DNA of 64,000 nt, from NCBI RefSeq assembly GCF_019797745.1, contig NZ_VOSI01000003.1:620001-684000 (forward strand). The letters are read 5' to 3'. Shown one piece after another: positions 1 through 8,255 of this stretch. Both the position numbers and the translations under genes were made by a program. A model generated the notes under the pieces. That model had not been told where the DNA came from. It ran no database searches and saw only the letters and a list, made by a program, of their open reading frames with translations. The stretch comes from Edaphocola aurantiacus. Lineage in GTDB: Bacteria; Bacteroidota; Bacteroidia; Chitinophagales; Chitinophagaceae. Positions within the stretch are counted from its first letter, which is position 1; each line of letters starts with the position of its first letter.

Positions 1-1042
1 GCTTAAAGGTCCAGTCGGTATAGCCTAAGATCCATTTGCCACACATCAGGCTCAGTGCCCACCAGATGGGCGTTATGGGAAATATACTGATATTGGCGGC
101 CAGGAGGAATAATCCTTTATTCAGGCGAAAAAATATAGACAACGGAATACCTATAGCCAGCTGGAAACCCCATACCGGTACAATACCCATAAATACCCCG
201 AAGCCAATACTGGAGGCTTTGCGGGCATTAGACTCTTCCGGTTTGAGCAATACCGATTGGTATAAGCCTTTCCAACCCTCTTTGGTTGTTAGTTTCAGGA
301 TGAAATTGCGCGGGTGTATCCACAACAGGGCAATAAATGTAAGAAAAGTATTAAGGATACTGATCCTGGTGAAATCTTTAAACGGTCTGAAATGCGATAT
401 TCTTTCGGCCGCAGGCGGATAATATACCTGGATAGGAATATAACTGACCGGGATACCTTTCCAGGCAATGCGTACCGGAGCTTCGATCTCCAGTTCATAT
501 TTACGGGTAAAGTATTTCAGTTTGCCGGCCTGCTCCAACGGATATAAACGATAACCGGATTGTGTATCGGGCAGTGTAATACCTGTCTCCACCCAGAACC
601 AGAAATTGGAAAATTTATTACCGAAGCTGCTTTTCGTTGGCACGTTTTCCTGGTTCAGGTTACGTGCACCAATGATCAGCCGGTTGGGTTGCGTTTCTAT
701 CGCATCTATAAACAAAGGCAGATCGGATGGGTAATGCTGTCCGTCGCTATCTATAGTAATTGCATAGGCATAGCCTATAGATAAGGCCTTGCGGAAACCG
801 GTTTTTAAGGCATGTCCTTTACCCCTGTTAGGGCTGTAAGATACGACCTCAATCTGTGGGTAATTAGCAAGAATAGCGGACGTCTCATCGGTAGATCCGT
901 CGTTCACTACCAGTACCTGGTCGGTATGCTGTAAAATGCCGTCCAGAACGGATGACAGCGTTCCTGCATTGTTGTAGGTAGGCACCAGTACACAGGTACG
1001 GGAGGCCTTAAAACGCTCTTGTATAGACAGCTGATTTTCCAT
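1..1042 (-). CDS. Family 2 glycosyltransferase with C-terminal DUF2062 domain (3' end outside window)
   Basis: The reading frame starts MENQLSIQERF and stays open for 347 codons to the window edge, so the C-terminus is missing. Residues 18-27 (VLVPTYNNAG) open a GT-A fold. DGSTD at 48-52 and DSDGQH at 98-103 are the nucleotide-sugar and metal-binding motifs of DPM1/DPG synthase-like GT2 enzymes. From about residue 270 the sequence changes to hydrophobic segments with GFGVFMGIVPVWGFQ and NISIFPITP, the pattern of DUF2062. It probably transfers a sugar or lipid-linked sugar at the inner membrane; the substrate cannot be told. A weak -7-like AAACTTTG lies just before the start. The GT2-DUF2062 joining is seen directly and is a known architecture in this phylum. 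Confidence 0.9.
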   Translation of the reverse strand, partial: MENQLSIQERFKASRTCVLVPTYNNAGTLSSVLDGILQHTDQVLVVNDGSTDETSAILANYPQIEVVSYSPNRGKGHALKTGFRKALSIGYAYAITIDSDGQHYPSDLPLFIDAIETQPNRLIIGARNLNQENVPTKSSFGNKFSNFWFWVETGITLPDTQSGYRLYPLEQAGKLKYFTRKYELEIEAPVRIAWKGIPVSYIPIQVYYPPAAERISHFRPFKDFTRISILNTFLTFIALLWIHPRNFILKLTTKEGWKGLYQSVLLKPEESNARKASSIGFGVFMGIVPVWGFQLAIGIPLSIFFRLNKGLFLLAANISIFPITPIWWALSLMCGKWILGYTDWTFK

Positions 1043-1074
1043 GAATTCGCTGCAAAGTTTCTTTTTTTATTTGA

Positions 1075-1105
1075 TTGAAAAAAGAAAAAAATTGGTATAT
1101 ATTTG
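1075..1105 (+). promoter_or_regulatory. Bacteroidota-type promoter of the tRNA-Pro gene
   Basis: TATATTTG at 1098-1105 matches the -7 consensus TAnnTTTG. A TTG at 1075-1077 lies 20 bases upstream, the usual distance of the -33 element. Transcription would start near 1112, about 30 bases before the mature tRNA. Confidence 0.6.
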
Positions 1106-1143
1106 CTACCCTGTTAACCCTGATGCAGCAATGCATTCATGCT

Positions 1144-1217
1144 CGAGACGTAGCGCAGCCCGGTAGCGCACTTGCATGGGGTGCAAGGGGTCGCTAGTTC
1201 GAATCTAGTCGTCTCGA
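1144..1217 (+). tRNA. tRNA-Pro (anticodon GGG)
   Basis: A 74-base cloverleaf. The acceptor stem CGAGACG pairs with CGTCTCG and is followed by discriminator A. The anticodon stem CTTGC/GCAAG holds the loop ATGGGGT, with T33, anticodon GGG and G37 as expected for proline tRNA. The T loop is TTCGAAT on a five-pair stem with one G-T pair. The CCA end is not encoded. A promoter lies upstream and a strong terminator downstream, so it is a single-gene unit. Confidence 0.93.
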
Positions 1218-1237
1218 CAAGTATAGATATTCATCTA

Positions 1238-1286
1238 CGAGAAATCCCTGTAAGCATTGCTGCTTACAGGGATTTCTCGTTTTTTT
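1238..1286 (+). terminator. Rho-independent terminator after the tRNA
   Basis: A perfect 19-pair stem (1238-1256 with 1261-1279), a four-base loop TTGC and then seven T. It ends the tRNA transcript. In the other direction it can also end the minus-strand units upstream of the glycosyltransferase. Confidence 0.92.
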
Positions 1287-1299
1287 ATTAATACCAGCA

Positions 1300-2004
1300 T
1301 CAGTAATACGTATATGTTTTAAACACCACAGTTTTCAACTGTTGCTCATGGGCATTGTCGTATATATACAGCACACGTGGATTATCGTGTTTATCATATT
1401 CCTTAACAACCCAAATGCTTATGGAGTTATTGGTCTTTCCATCCATTTTGGCGGTTGAGCGGGTAATCACCTTTGCAATCCTGCCGTTTTTATAAATGGT
1501 TTCCCTTTGGTCGACAGCATAAAACGAGTCTTGTTCGGTGACCATTTTTATAATCCTGAAATCTTTATCCAGCGTAATGATTTGCCGGGATGTTGTATCC
1601 TCTGTATTGATGATTTGGTAAGTATAATCATCCTGCCAGACATATTGGTAATGCGCCTCCTTTTCTTTACCCTCTTCAAGGGCTGAATGCAATTTATAGC
1701 TGATGTCCTTACCCTTTCCTGAATATATAGTCCGGCTTGTCGGTGTTATGCCCCCGGACCTCATTGGGCTATACACATTGTAAGTTTCTATGGCATTGCC
1801 CGGCTCATCAAAGGTCATTTTGAATTTTGAAATAAAACCGGTAGTATCTTTAGGTATCTGGTCATTGTTCGCGATACAGCAATAGGTGTTCACTTCTTTT
1901 ACTGCACCTTTAAGACCATATTCTAATCTTGAAGAATAGGTTTTGATTTGCGCTTCGCAAGCCGTAAAAAACGGCAACAGGGCCAGTAACAATAATTTTC
2001 TCAT
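1300..2004 (-). CDS. Secreted lipoprotein of unknown function
   Basis: A 234-aa protein whose N-terminus MRKLLLLALLPFFTAC ends in a lipobox-like FTAC, so it is likely anchored in the outer membrane. The mature part has many short beta-type stretches such as YSSRLEYGLKGAVKEV and KVITRSTAKMDGK, which recall extracytoplasmic RHS-like or tandem-strand repeats. No domain is certain. It follows the next gene upstream on the same strand (start 2561) by 11 bases, so the two are probably co-transcribed. I do not recognise a function. Confidence 0.75.
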   Translation of the reverse strand: MRKLLLLALLPFFTACEAQIKTYSSRLEYGLKGAVKEVNTYCCIANNDQIPKDTTGFISKFKMTFDEPGNAIETYNVYSPMRSGGITPTSRTIYSGKGKDISYKLHSALEEGKEKEAHYQYVWQDDYTYQIINTEDTTSRQIITLDKDFRIIKMVTEQDSFYAVDQRETIYKNGRIAKVITRSTAKMDGKTNNSISIWVVKEYDKHDNPRVLYIYDNAHEQQLKTVVFKTYTYY

Positions 2005-2015
2005 GCTATGTATAA

Positions 2016-2561
2016 TTATTTGACTTTACGAAGAGTCCAGTTTCCACTTTTCATTAATTTACTTTCCATTGTTGGCTCTTTGGCTACTGTACCATCTATC
2101 TCAACCTTCATTGGTTCATCTTCTCCAGGTTGAATTTTAAAATCAATTGTACTATTATTCTTTATTTTTACTTCGACCATGCTATTGCCTAATCTCCTGT
2201 AAGGGTCAACAAAAGAGAAGAGTGCACCGTTCTTTAGTTCAATTGGAGTAAATGATATAAAACCTATACTTTCTTTATAACCATTATTTAAAGTGCTACT
2301 TTCTGTCACACCGTTTACTTTATACTCATGCCAGCCAATCATAACATCAGTATAACGATTGCCAAATTTCATTTTGGGCTGTAATTTTAATACAATAGTT
2401 AATGTTTCCTTTCCTTTCGTTGCTTTCCACGTGCCCTCCAGTGCGGCTAAATCTGGTTGTTTTATATATGTTTCTGTTACAGGTATTTGTGCTTGCATCG
2501 CAATCGGGAGGATAAATGCAAAGGCAACAAAGAGCATTTTGAAAAGTGTGTTGACTTTCAT
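2016..2561 (-). CDS. Secreted protein, DUF6705-like
   Basis: A 181-aa protein with a clear signal peptide (MKVNTLFKMLFVAFAFILPIAMQAQ). The mature part begins with EGTWKATKGKETLTIVLK, then YTDVMIGWHEYKVNG and a later GSFSF-type strand region. This order resembles the DUF6705 family of Bacteroidota, a small beta-rich exported domain. The function is unknown. It sits in a same-strand pair with the lipoprotein gene just downstream and 28 bases after the reductase gene, so it may share their transcript. The family name is from memory and only moderately sure. Confidence 0.7.
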   Translation of the reverse strand: MKVNTLFKMLFVAFAFILPIAMQAQIPVTETYIKQPDLAALEGTWKATKGKETLTIVLKLQPKMKFGNRYTDVMIGWHEYKVNGVTESSTLNNGYKESIGFISFTPIELKNGALFSFVDPYRRLGNSMVEVKIKNNSTIDFKIQPGEDEPMKVEIDGTVAKEPTMESKLMKSGNWTLRKVK

Positions 2562-2589
2562 AATTTAGAATTGGAGTGTATTTAATTGT

Positions 2590-3210
2590 TTATTTTTTCG
2601 TCAGTGTATACCTCAGATGAGTGGTCAGATCAGATGGTATGACCTCAGCAATAGTTAAGTCGTACTTATCTTTGTCGATGCCCTCAAATAAGCGGATACC
2701 GCTTCCTAAGAAAACAGGGGCAATATGAATGAAAAATTCGTCTACTAATCCTGCATTCAAAAACTGTTGAATAGTATTCGCTCCACCCTGTATGCGTATA
2801 TCCTTTCCCTTTGCGGACTCCTTTGCCATTTGTAGCGCTGTATGTATACCGTCATTTATAAAATAAAAAGTCGTTGTTCCTTGCTGCACCCAGGGCTCCC
2901 GCTTTTCATGGGTGAGTACATAAACGTCTGCTTTGTATAAATCATTCGGCCAGCTCGCTTCTCCTTCCTCGAACATACGTTTACCCATGATAAATGCACC
3001 AGTTCGTTCAATTGTTGCGCTGATCAATTGTCCATCGAGGCCATCTTCCTTACCACCATCAAACCCTAAATAGTCCCAGAATGCTTTCTGATTAAACATC
3101 CAGGAATGAATTTGTTCGGAAATACCGCCCATCGGATTCTGAGGACTTCTGTTATTCCCTGCGAAAAAACCGTCGAGTGATATGGCACTGTCAAAAATTA
3201 TCTTACTCAT
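2590..3210 (-). CDS. Dihydrofolate reductase family protein (RibD C-terminal domain)
   Basis: A 206-aa cytoplasmic protein. It starts MSKIIFDSAISLDGFFAG, the first strand of the RibD C-terminal/DHFR-like fold. It then shows GAFIMGKRMFEEGE, VYVLTHEKREPW, DIRIQGGANTIQQFLNAGLVDEFFIHIAPVFLG (read in parts) and a final LFEGI. The GGA..I..FL..GLVDE pattern is the NADPH-binding part of the family. It is probably a stand-alone NADPH-dependent reductase and not a riboflavin enzyme, since no deaminase domain or rib operon is nearby. The substrate is unknown. Confidence 0.88.
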   Translation of the reverse strand: MSKIIFDSAISLDGFFAGNNRSPQNPMGGISEQIHSWMFNQKAFWDYLGFDGGKEDGLDGQLISATIERTGAFIMGKRMFEEGEASWPNDLYKADVYVLTHEKREPWVQQGTTTFYFINDGIHTALQMAKESAKGKDIRIQGGANTIQQFLNAGLVDEFFIHIAPVFLGSGIRLFEGIDKDKYDLTIAEVIPSDLTTHLRYTLTKK

Positions 3211-3342
3211 GTTTTGGATTCTTTATATAAAAGATGAAACTGGTACGCTAAAATTAGCTGCAAATATCTGATTCACAAAATCATCATATGACATTGTGGA
3301 CTATCGTTCTGCTTCATAGATCATTATTCTCAGGCCTTTTCT

Positions 3343-3350
3343 TAATTTTG
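3343..3350 (+). promoter_or_regulatory. Possible -7 element of the dinB promoter
   Basis: TAATTTTG fits TAnnTTTG and lies 31 bases before the DNA polymerase IV start. I see no clear -33 TTG at the right distance, so this is tentative. Confidence 0.35.
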
Positions 3351-3381
3351 AGGCTAACATATTGATCATAACCTAATCCAG

Positions 3382-4464
3382 ATGACTACAGAGGGCGCGC
3401 ACCGGAAGATAATCCATATCGATATGGATGCATTCTATGCGTCTGTAGAGCAGCGGGACTTTCCCGAGTATCGTGGCAAGCCACTGGTTGTAGGTGGTTC
3501 TCCGGAGGGGCGCGGTGGTGTGGTAGCTACGGCCAGTTATGAGGCCAGAAAGTTCGGTATCCGTTCGGCCATGTCTTCCAAAACCGCACAGAGACTATGT
3601 CCCGAAGCTATATTTGTATTCCCCCGTTTTGATGCCTATAAAGCCGTATCCAATCATATCAGGGAGATTTTCAGACGATATACTGATATCATAGAACCCT
3701 TATCGCTCGATGAGGCCTACCTTGATGTAACCATGGATAAACAAGGCATCGGTTCGGCCATAGAGATCGCTACACAGATCAAAGATGCGATCAGGACAGA
3801 ATTACAGCTGACCGCCTCAGCAGGTGTTTCCATCAATAAGTTTGTAGCCAAGATCGCCTCTGATATGAATAAACCCGATGGGCTCACCTTCATCGGCCCA
3901 TCAAGACTGGAAGCCTTTATGGAAGCACTGGTGGTAGAGAAGTTCTTTGGTGTGGGTAAGGTTACGGCTGCTAAAATGAAAGCCATGGGACTGCATACGG
4001 GTGCCGATCTCAAGCAATTGTCAGAAGCAGAAATGATCCGGCATTTCGGTAAACCCGGTAAATTCTATTACCAGATTGTAAGGGGTATTGATAACCGTGC
4101 AGTGCAACCACACCGCGAAACCAAATCGGTTAGTGTAGAAGATACCTACCAGGATGATCTGATTACAAAGGAAACGATGCTGCCCGAACTGGAAACACTT
4201 TCTGGACGGCTCTCCAAGCGCCTGGAGCGTTATGGACTTAAAGGCAGAACGGTAACGGTTAAATTCAAATTTCACGACTTTACCCTCATGACCCGCAGCC
4301 TGTCTTTATCAGAATGGATCAACGATCATGAATCTATTCTGGATGCGGTAAAAATAATCCTGGAAAAGGCCGCTCTTGAAGATAAACGGGTACGCCTTTT
4401 AGGAGTAGGCTTATCCAACTTTGATCAGCAGCATACAGATGAGAAACAGCTAAGGTTGTTTTAA
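3382..4464 (+). CDS. dinB: DNA polymerase IV (Y family)
   Basis: A 360-aa translesion polymerase. IIHIDMDAFYASVEQRD near the N-terminus carries the first catalytic Asp pair. LSLDEAYLDVT holds the second acidic pair (Asp-Glu) around residue 113. SAGVSINKFVAKIASDMNKP follows, then helix-hairpin-helix residues FFGVGKVTAAKMKAMG and the little-finger domain. It ends in EKQLRLF, and QLRLF resembles the QL[SD]LF clamp-binding peptide for interaction with the beta sliding clamp. The length is normal. It is a single-gene unit; I see no LexA-type box that I can defend. Confidence 0.96.
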   Translation: MTTEGAHRKIIHIDMDAFYASVEQRDFPEYRGKPLVVGGSPEGRGGVVATASYEARKFGIRSAMSSKTAQRLCPEAIFVFPRFDAYKAVSNHIREIFRRYTDIIEPLSLDEAYLDVTMDKQGIGSAIEIATQIKDAIRTELQLTASAGVSINKFVAKIASDMNKPDGLTFIGPSRLEAFMEALVVEKFFGVGKVTAAKMKAMGLHTGADLKQLSEAEMIRHFGKPGKFYYQIVRGIDNRAVQPHRETKSVSVEDTYQDDLITKETMLPELETLSGRLSKRLERYGLKGRTVTVKFKFHDFTLMTRSLSLSEWINDHESILDAVKIILEKAALEDKRVRLLGVGLSNFDQQHTDEKQLRLF

Positions 4465-4568
4465 GTGTACTGATAAAATCACTAAAGGACATCGAAATGA
4501 CAAAAATTGCTTTGCTATGATGAAAACAAGCAAGTGATCCGTACAGAACAGATCGCTTAGGATGGCCT

Positions 4569-4687
4569 TATAAATCCGGCGTCAAGAAAATCATTGGCTC
4601 GGTCGATAGCGTCGGAAACCACTGTCTGAGCGTAGCGAGTCTGGTTTACGACCGACCGACACATTGATTTTTAGCCAGGGATTTATA
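4569..4687. repeat. Imperfect palindromic intergenic element
   Basis: This lies in the 390-base gap between dinB and a convergent membrane-protein gene. The outer ends TATAAATCC and GGATTTATA are exact inverted copies. Inside them, GGCTCGGTCG...GGAAACCA...CTGAGCG is mirrored loosely by CGTAGCGAG...TGGTTTACGACCGACCGAC, so the RNA could fold into one long interrupted hairpin. No reading frame crosses it. It may be a dispersed REP-like or MITE-like element. The rest of the gap shows no gene. Confidence 0.5.
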
Positions 4688-4810
4688 CAGCCTTGATTTT
4701 TTGGCGGTACCTTTTGCATCAAGGCAAAAGGTAGCAACAGATATAATTAGCATACCTAAAACATAATGTTAGACTTTGTTTCCTTTAAGCGGATGCTCCA
4801 TTTAATTACA

Positions 4811-4857
4811 TAAACAATAAACCCCATACAAATGGATTGTACAGGGTTTATTGTTTA
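4811..4857 (-). terminator. Hairpin at the end of the tyrosinase operon
   Basis: A perfect 14-pair stem (4811-4824 with 4844-4857). The first arm in the minus-strand transcript contains the stop codon of the membrane-protein gene. The U tract on the minus strand is weak, so termination strength is unsure. Confidence 0.55.
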
Positions 4858-5328
4858 TACTGTAATATTGCTATCAGCGCTGCATTGCAACGGGTCTTTC
4901 TGGCGGGCAAAGCTGTTCCAGAGCGAGCCAGAAAATACAAGTGCTATACCCAGCATCAGCAGGTACTTCATCTCGGGGAATAATACCTTACAGGCAATAA
5001 TGATGACTGCTCCGATAAGGCTGCAAATAAAAGGACCATATCCCCTGCTCCTCACCTTCCGGAAAATGAAATAGAGGTTGATCAGCAGAAAGCAAATCAG
5101 TACCGGCAATAACCATTTCATATAGGGGATGTTTGATAGTCCTACACTGCCAAACATACTCATATAGGCTGCCCAGCACATCGGGCATTTCGGAAACAGT
5201 ACAATACCTGCACTGAGCAATGCACCGGGTACGGATCGCAGAGTCTTTTTGACCTTTATTCCTGCCGGTTTCTGTATAGGATGCCTATGCTGGCCACCAC
5301 AACAGGGTGACGATAATTCCTGGGCCAT
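4855..5328 (-). CDS. Small Cys-rich integral membrane protein with CPMC motif
   Basis: A 157-aa protein. The N-terminal tail has Cys9-Cys10, His14 and His16. A hydrophobic stretch follows with Cys48 and Cys51 in FPKCPMCWAAYM, then further membrane segments near 70-90, 98-115 and 121-138. This layout, CxxC just inside a helix, resembles MerC/MerT-like metal-binding membrane proteins, but I cannot assign a family firmly. The gene starts 44 bases after the tyrosinase stop on the same strand. A role in copper supply to the tyrosinase is therefore a reasonable guess and no more than that. Confidence 0.8.
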   Translation of the reverse strand: MAQELSSPCCGGQHRHPIQKPAGIKVKKTLRSVPGALLSAGIVLFPKCPMCWAAYMSMFGSVGLSNIPYMKWLLPVLICFLLINLYFIFRKVRSRGYGPFICSLIGAVIIIACKVLFPEMKYLLMLGIALVFSGSLWNSFARQKDPLQCSADSNITV

Positions 5329-5372
5329 ATACCATAAGTTTTAAGGTTAATACAGGCTTATACAAATGTGTA

Positions 5373-6905
5373 TTATGGTGCTTTCATCAGTAAGGCCACA
5401 CTGATTTCAGGATTACCCAGTACTTTTAATGGTACTGTATCTCCATACATTTCTTTTTCATTAGGCTCTACCTGTATACTTAACAGTCCGCCTTCAACGG
5501 CCTGCAGTGGTAGTCTGAAGTCAAAATGCACCACCGGATTTTTCATACAGTTCTCACATTTCTGTACCTCATCCGGTTGGAAAAATACGGAGCTATCCAG
5601 GATAACCCCATCTTTCAGTAAATGCACTTTAAAGGTGCCCGGAATACGGGTTCTGTTCAGGTTATCTACGCGCACATTCACCTCCTGTGTATCCGTTTCG
5701 AAGACACGGGCCATACCCAGACTTACCTGTTTATTGGAAAGAGGTTGAGGCAGGGATAGCACCATAGACTCATAGGCCACATCGAAATTGTTCAGGTCGA
5801 TGGTATAGGCGGCCGTAAGATCATCACGCTTAAGGTTCAGTGCCCAGGGATTCATTTTGCCGACTACATTATTGGTAAATACTGTATAGCTGGAGCTGTT
5901 TTTATTTTTGATCGTCTTCATGAAACCCTCATAATCCTGTGCGCCGTGATTGGCCTGCCATATCCACCACATACGGTCAAGGTTACAGTGATAGAACCAG
6001 AATATCGGATCAAAAGCAGATACATTTTGTCTGCTCATCGTATCACCCGTACTATCATGTCCGGAATCATGTCCCTGTATAAAATCGAGATTAGGCGTAT
6101 TGTCCAGCAGGCCGTTAAAGTTATCCCACCACTGCTCTGTCTGTGCATTCGCAAATGATTTAACCACATCATTGTTGAAATTAGTCATGATCTGCTGCGG
6201 ACTGTAACGCTGTGTCTGATAGCCTTTTTTATAATATGGGCTGGTACTGCCTGCCGAAATATCAACCGGTAAGGTATAGGAGTCAAATGGGGCTTCATAC
6301 ATCCAGGATGGCAGCAGTTCATTAAAATCCCAGTACGGTAAGGTTACTTCCTCGCAACCTTTGATGGTGCGCAGACAGTTTTCAAATGCCCACATCTGTA
6401 CCCGGTGCCAGGGTTGGAATCCCGGATCGTGGTGCTGGCAATAAGCCAGGGGTAAACCATGTATAGCGGCATTCTGAAAATATCCGTTCAGGTCTTCCGT
6501 GCCCAGCGCCATGATACCGGCAAAGGCTGTTTTTAATAAGGCAACCTCTTCTGTAGAAAGAGATGTAAGGCTTTTTCTTAAACGACCGGCAACAGGTGCG
6601 CCTGCCATTTTGCGCATCATAACCGGTTCCGGCTGGCCCTCAGGGTACCCTGCTTCCATCCACGCAAGAAAGCTGCTGATCATGTCGCTGGTCCAAGGAT
6701 CGCTGTCTTCCGGCATACGGCCAGGAGCGTCGGGAGGAAGCGATACACGCTGGTAGATATCCGGTGCGTGACTTACAACGAAAGAATAGTTACCCAGATC
6801 GAAGCCGCGCACTGATCTCATGCAAGCGATATCGGCGGGTGTAAAGTAGTTTTTAATCGCACCATGCCATGTCGGGGCCTGGTTTAATTGTTGTAAAGTT
6901 GTCAT
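5373..6905 (-). CDS. Tyrosinase / polyphenol oxidase-type copper enzyme
   Basis: A 510-aa enzyme of the type-3 copper family, which oxidises phenols to quinones. I start it at MTTLQQLNQAP; an upstream in-frame ATG at 6971 would add 22 residues of odd composition. CuA ligands are His149, His158 and His167 (HGLPLAYCQHH to WHR). CuB ligands are His279 and His283 (GHDSGHD) and His306 in FWFYHCNLDRMWW, with the conserved DR. LPYWDF follows CuA as in plant-type polyphenol oxidases. The C-terminal ~150 residues form a beta-rich domain like the PPO1_DWL/KFDV region that shields the active site in plants. No signal peptide is visible. A long hairpin lies upstream. Confidence 0.92.
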   Translation of the reverse strand: MTTLQQLNQAPTWHGAIKNYFTPADIACMRSVRGFDLGNYSFVVSHAPDIYQRVSLPPDAPGRMPEDSDPWTSDMISSFLAWMEAGYPEGQPEPVMMRKMAGAPVAGRLRKSLTSLSTEEVALLKTAFAGIMALGTEDLNGYFQNAAIHGLPLAYCQHHDPGFQPWHRVQMWAFENCLRTIKGCEEVTLPYWDFNELLPSWMYEAPFDSYTLPVDISAGSTSPYYKKGYQTQRYSPQQIMTNFNNDVVKSFANAQTEQWWDNFNGLLDNTPNLDFIQGHDSGHDSTGDTMSRQNVSAFDPIFWFYHCNLDRMWWIWQANHGAQDYEGFMKTIKNKNSSSYTVFTNNVVGKMNPWALNLKRDDLTAAYTIDLNNFDVAYESMVLSLPQPLSNKQVSLGMARVFETDTQEVNVRVDNLNRTRIPGTFKVHLLKDGVILDSSVFFQPDEVQKCENCMKNPVVHFDFRLPLQAVEGGLLSIQVEPNEKEMYGDTVPLKVLGNPEISVALLMKAP

Positions 6906-7037
6906 TGCAGTTTTGTTGAAGGTGAGTGTAAATGTTTGATTCAATGAAGGTATTAAAAGCCAATAGCGCAAACAGCGGGTAAAATACCCTTTTCTCAGTG
7001 TGGGGAAATAACAAATACAATAGTGTTATATGCCCTA

Positions 7038-7079
7038 AATGCAAATGTCCGGGTACCATCGTACCCGGACATTTGCATT
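7038..7079. terminator. Strong terminator-like hairpin between metal efflux and tyrosinase units
   Basis: A perfect 19-pair stem around loop CATC. On the plus strand it is followed by GCA and seven T. On the minus strand, where both neighbours are coded, the U tract is short, so it may act mainly as an RNA 3' end or insulating hairpin after the efflux adaptor gene. Confidence 0.75.
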
Positions 7080-7108
7080 GCATTTTTTTGAATATAGGAA
7101 TGCGCTTT

Positions 7109-8245
7109 TTACTCTTCCGTATTCTTCATTTTCATCAGCACAGAATAAGCATTTTTCAATACCAGACGTGTACTGGTATCAATACCACTTGCTGTAAACT
7201 GCTGTAAGCCGTCTTTGCTGATACCCGGGAGGACCGGAAGCATTTGAAACCTGCCCTGCCCCATTTCTTTGAATACATAAAACTTATTTTCCCAGCGCAC
7301 GATCGCTGCTTCAGGCACCGTCAATGCATTTTGTTCTGTGATAGCAACCGCTCCATTCATAAACATGCCCGGTACCAACTCTGGTTTGTATTGCTTGAAA
7401 TGGCAATGCACTTCTGCAATGCGGTTATCATCCAGGCTTTTCCCTATTAGAATAACCTCAGCAGGTATCTTTTCATCCGGGTTATTATTGGTATAAGCCA
7501 TAACCTCCTGCCCTATCGAGATCGATTGCAGGTCCTGCTCAAATACATGCAGCATCAGGTGTATATCCCGTGGGTCGATGAGCTCAAACAACACATCTGC
7601 CGGCGAGGTATATTTACCAATAGTTACATTTACCTTAGATACATAACCATTGATCGGTGAGGTAATACTCACTGTTCTGCTGATATGATCGGGGCTCAGA
7701 TTTGAGGGACTAATACCGATGACCTGCAACTTCTGGGCCAGTGACTTTACCAGAATGCGTTGTGTTTCCATTTCAGCCTTAGCCTGCTGCATCACTTTAT
7801 CACTGCTGGCTTTGCTGGCATTCAGATCCCTTTGCCGGTTATATTCTGCCTGTGCCAGTACAAGTCGTTCTTTGGCTACAAGATAGTCCTGTTGCAGTTG
7901 TATAAACTGCATGTCTTCCAGCTCGGCCAGTACCTGTCCTTTGCGTACAGGGGCGCCAGGCAGGAGCCTTGTCGATTTCAGGTATCCGCCCAGCGGGAAA
8001 CTCAGGCTGATGATACTTTGTGGCGGAACATCAATTTTACCTTGCAGCACCAGCATATTATTAATGCTTTGCATAGTCGGATTACCCACTTCAATACCCG
8101 CAGAGGCCAGTTGTGCCGGACTGAAACTTACCGTCTCCGGTGTATTACTGTTGGTTGTTGGTGCTTCCCTTTCTTTATCCTGTTGCGGGCTCTGTCCACA
8201 GGCCGATAACAGGATCATGCCTATTAAAACAATATATTTATTCAT
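7109..8245 (-). CDS. Periplasmic adaptor subunit of heavy-metal RND efflux (CusB/CzcB type)
   Basis: A 378-aa membrane fusion protein. The N-terminus MNKYIVLIGMILLSACGQ carries a lipobox (LSAC). The order is as in the family: a first lipoyl half (GKIDVPPQ...GGYLKSTRLLPGAPVRKGQVLAELED), an alpha hairpin with LVLAQAEYNRQRDL, a second lipoyl half (SPINGYVSKVNVTIGKY), then beta-barrel and membrane-proximal parts. It joins the inner-membrane pump to the outer-membrane channel. It begins 10 bases after the pump-TolC fusion gene, so the two form an operon. Confidence 0.92.
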   Translation of the reverse strand: MNKYIVLIGMILLSACGQSPQQDKEREAPTTNSNTPETVSFSPAQLASAGIEVGNPTMQSINNMLVLQGKIDVPPQSIISLSFPLGGYLKSTRLLPGAPVRKGQVLAELEDMQFIQLQQDYLVAKERLVLAQAEYNRQRDLNASKASSDKVMQQAKAEMETQRILVKSLAQKLQVIGISPSNLSPDHISRTVSITSPINGYVSKVNVTIGKYTSPADVLFELIDPRDIHLMLHVFEQDLQSISIGQEVMAYTNNNPDEKIPAEVILIGKSLDDNRIAEVHCHFKQYKPELVPGMFMNGAVAITEQNALTVPEAAIVRWENKFYVFKEMGQGRFQMLPVLPGISKDGLQQFTASGIDTSTRLVLKNAYSVLMKMKNTEE

Positions 8246-8255
8246 CTGAATGCGT

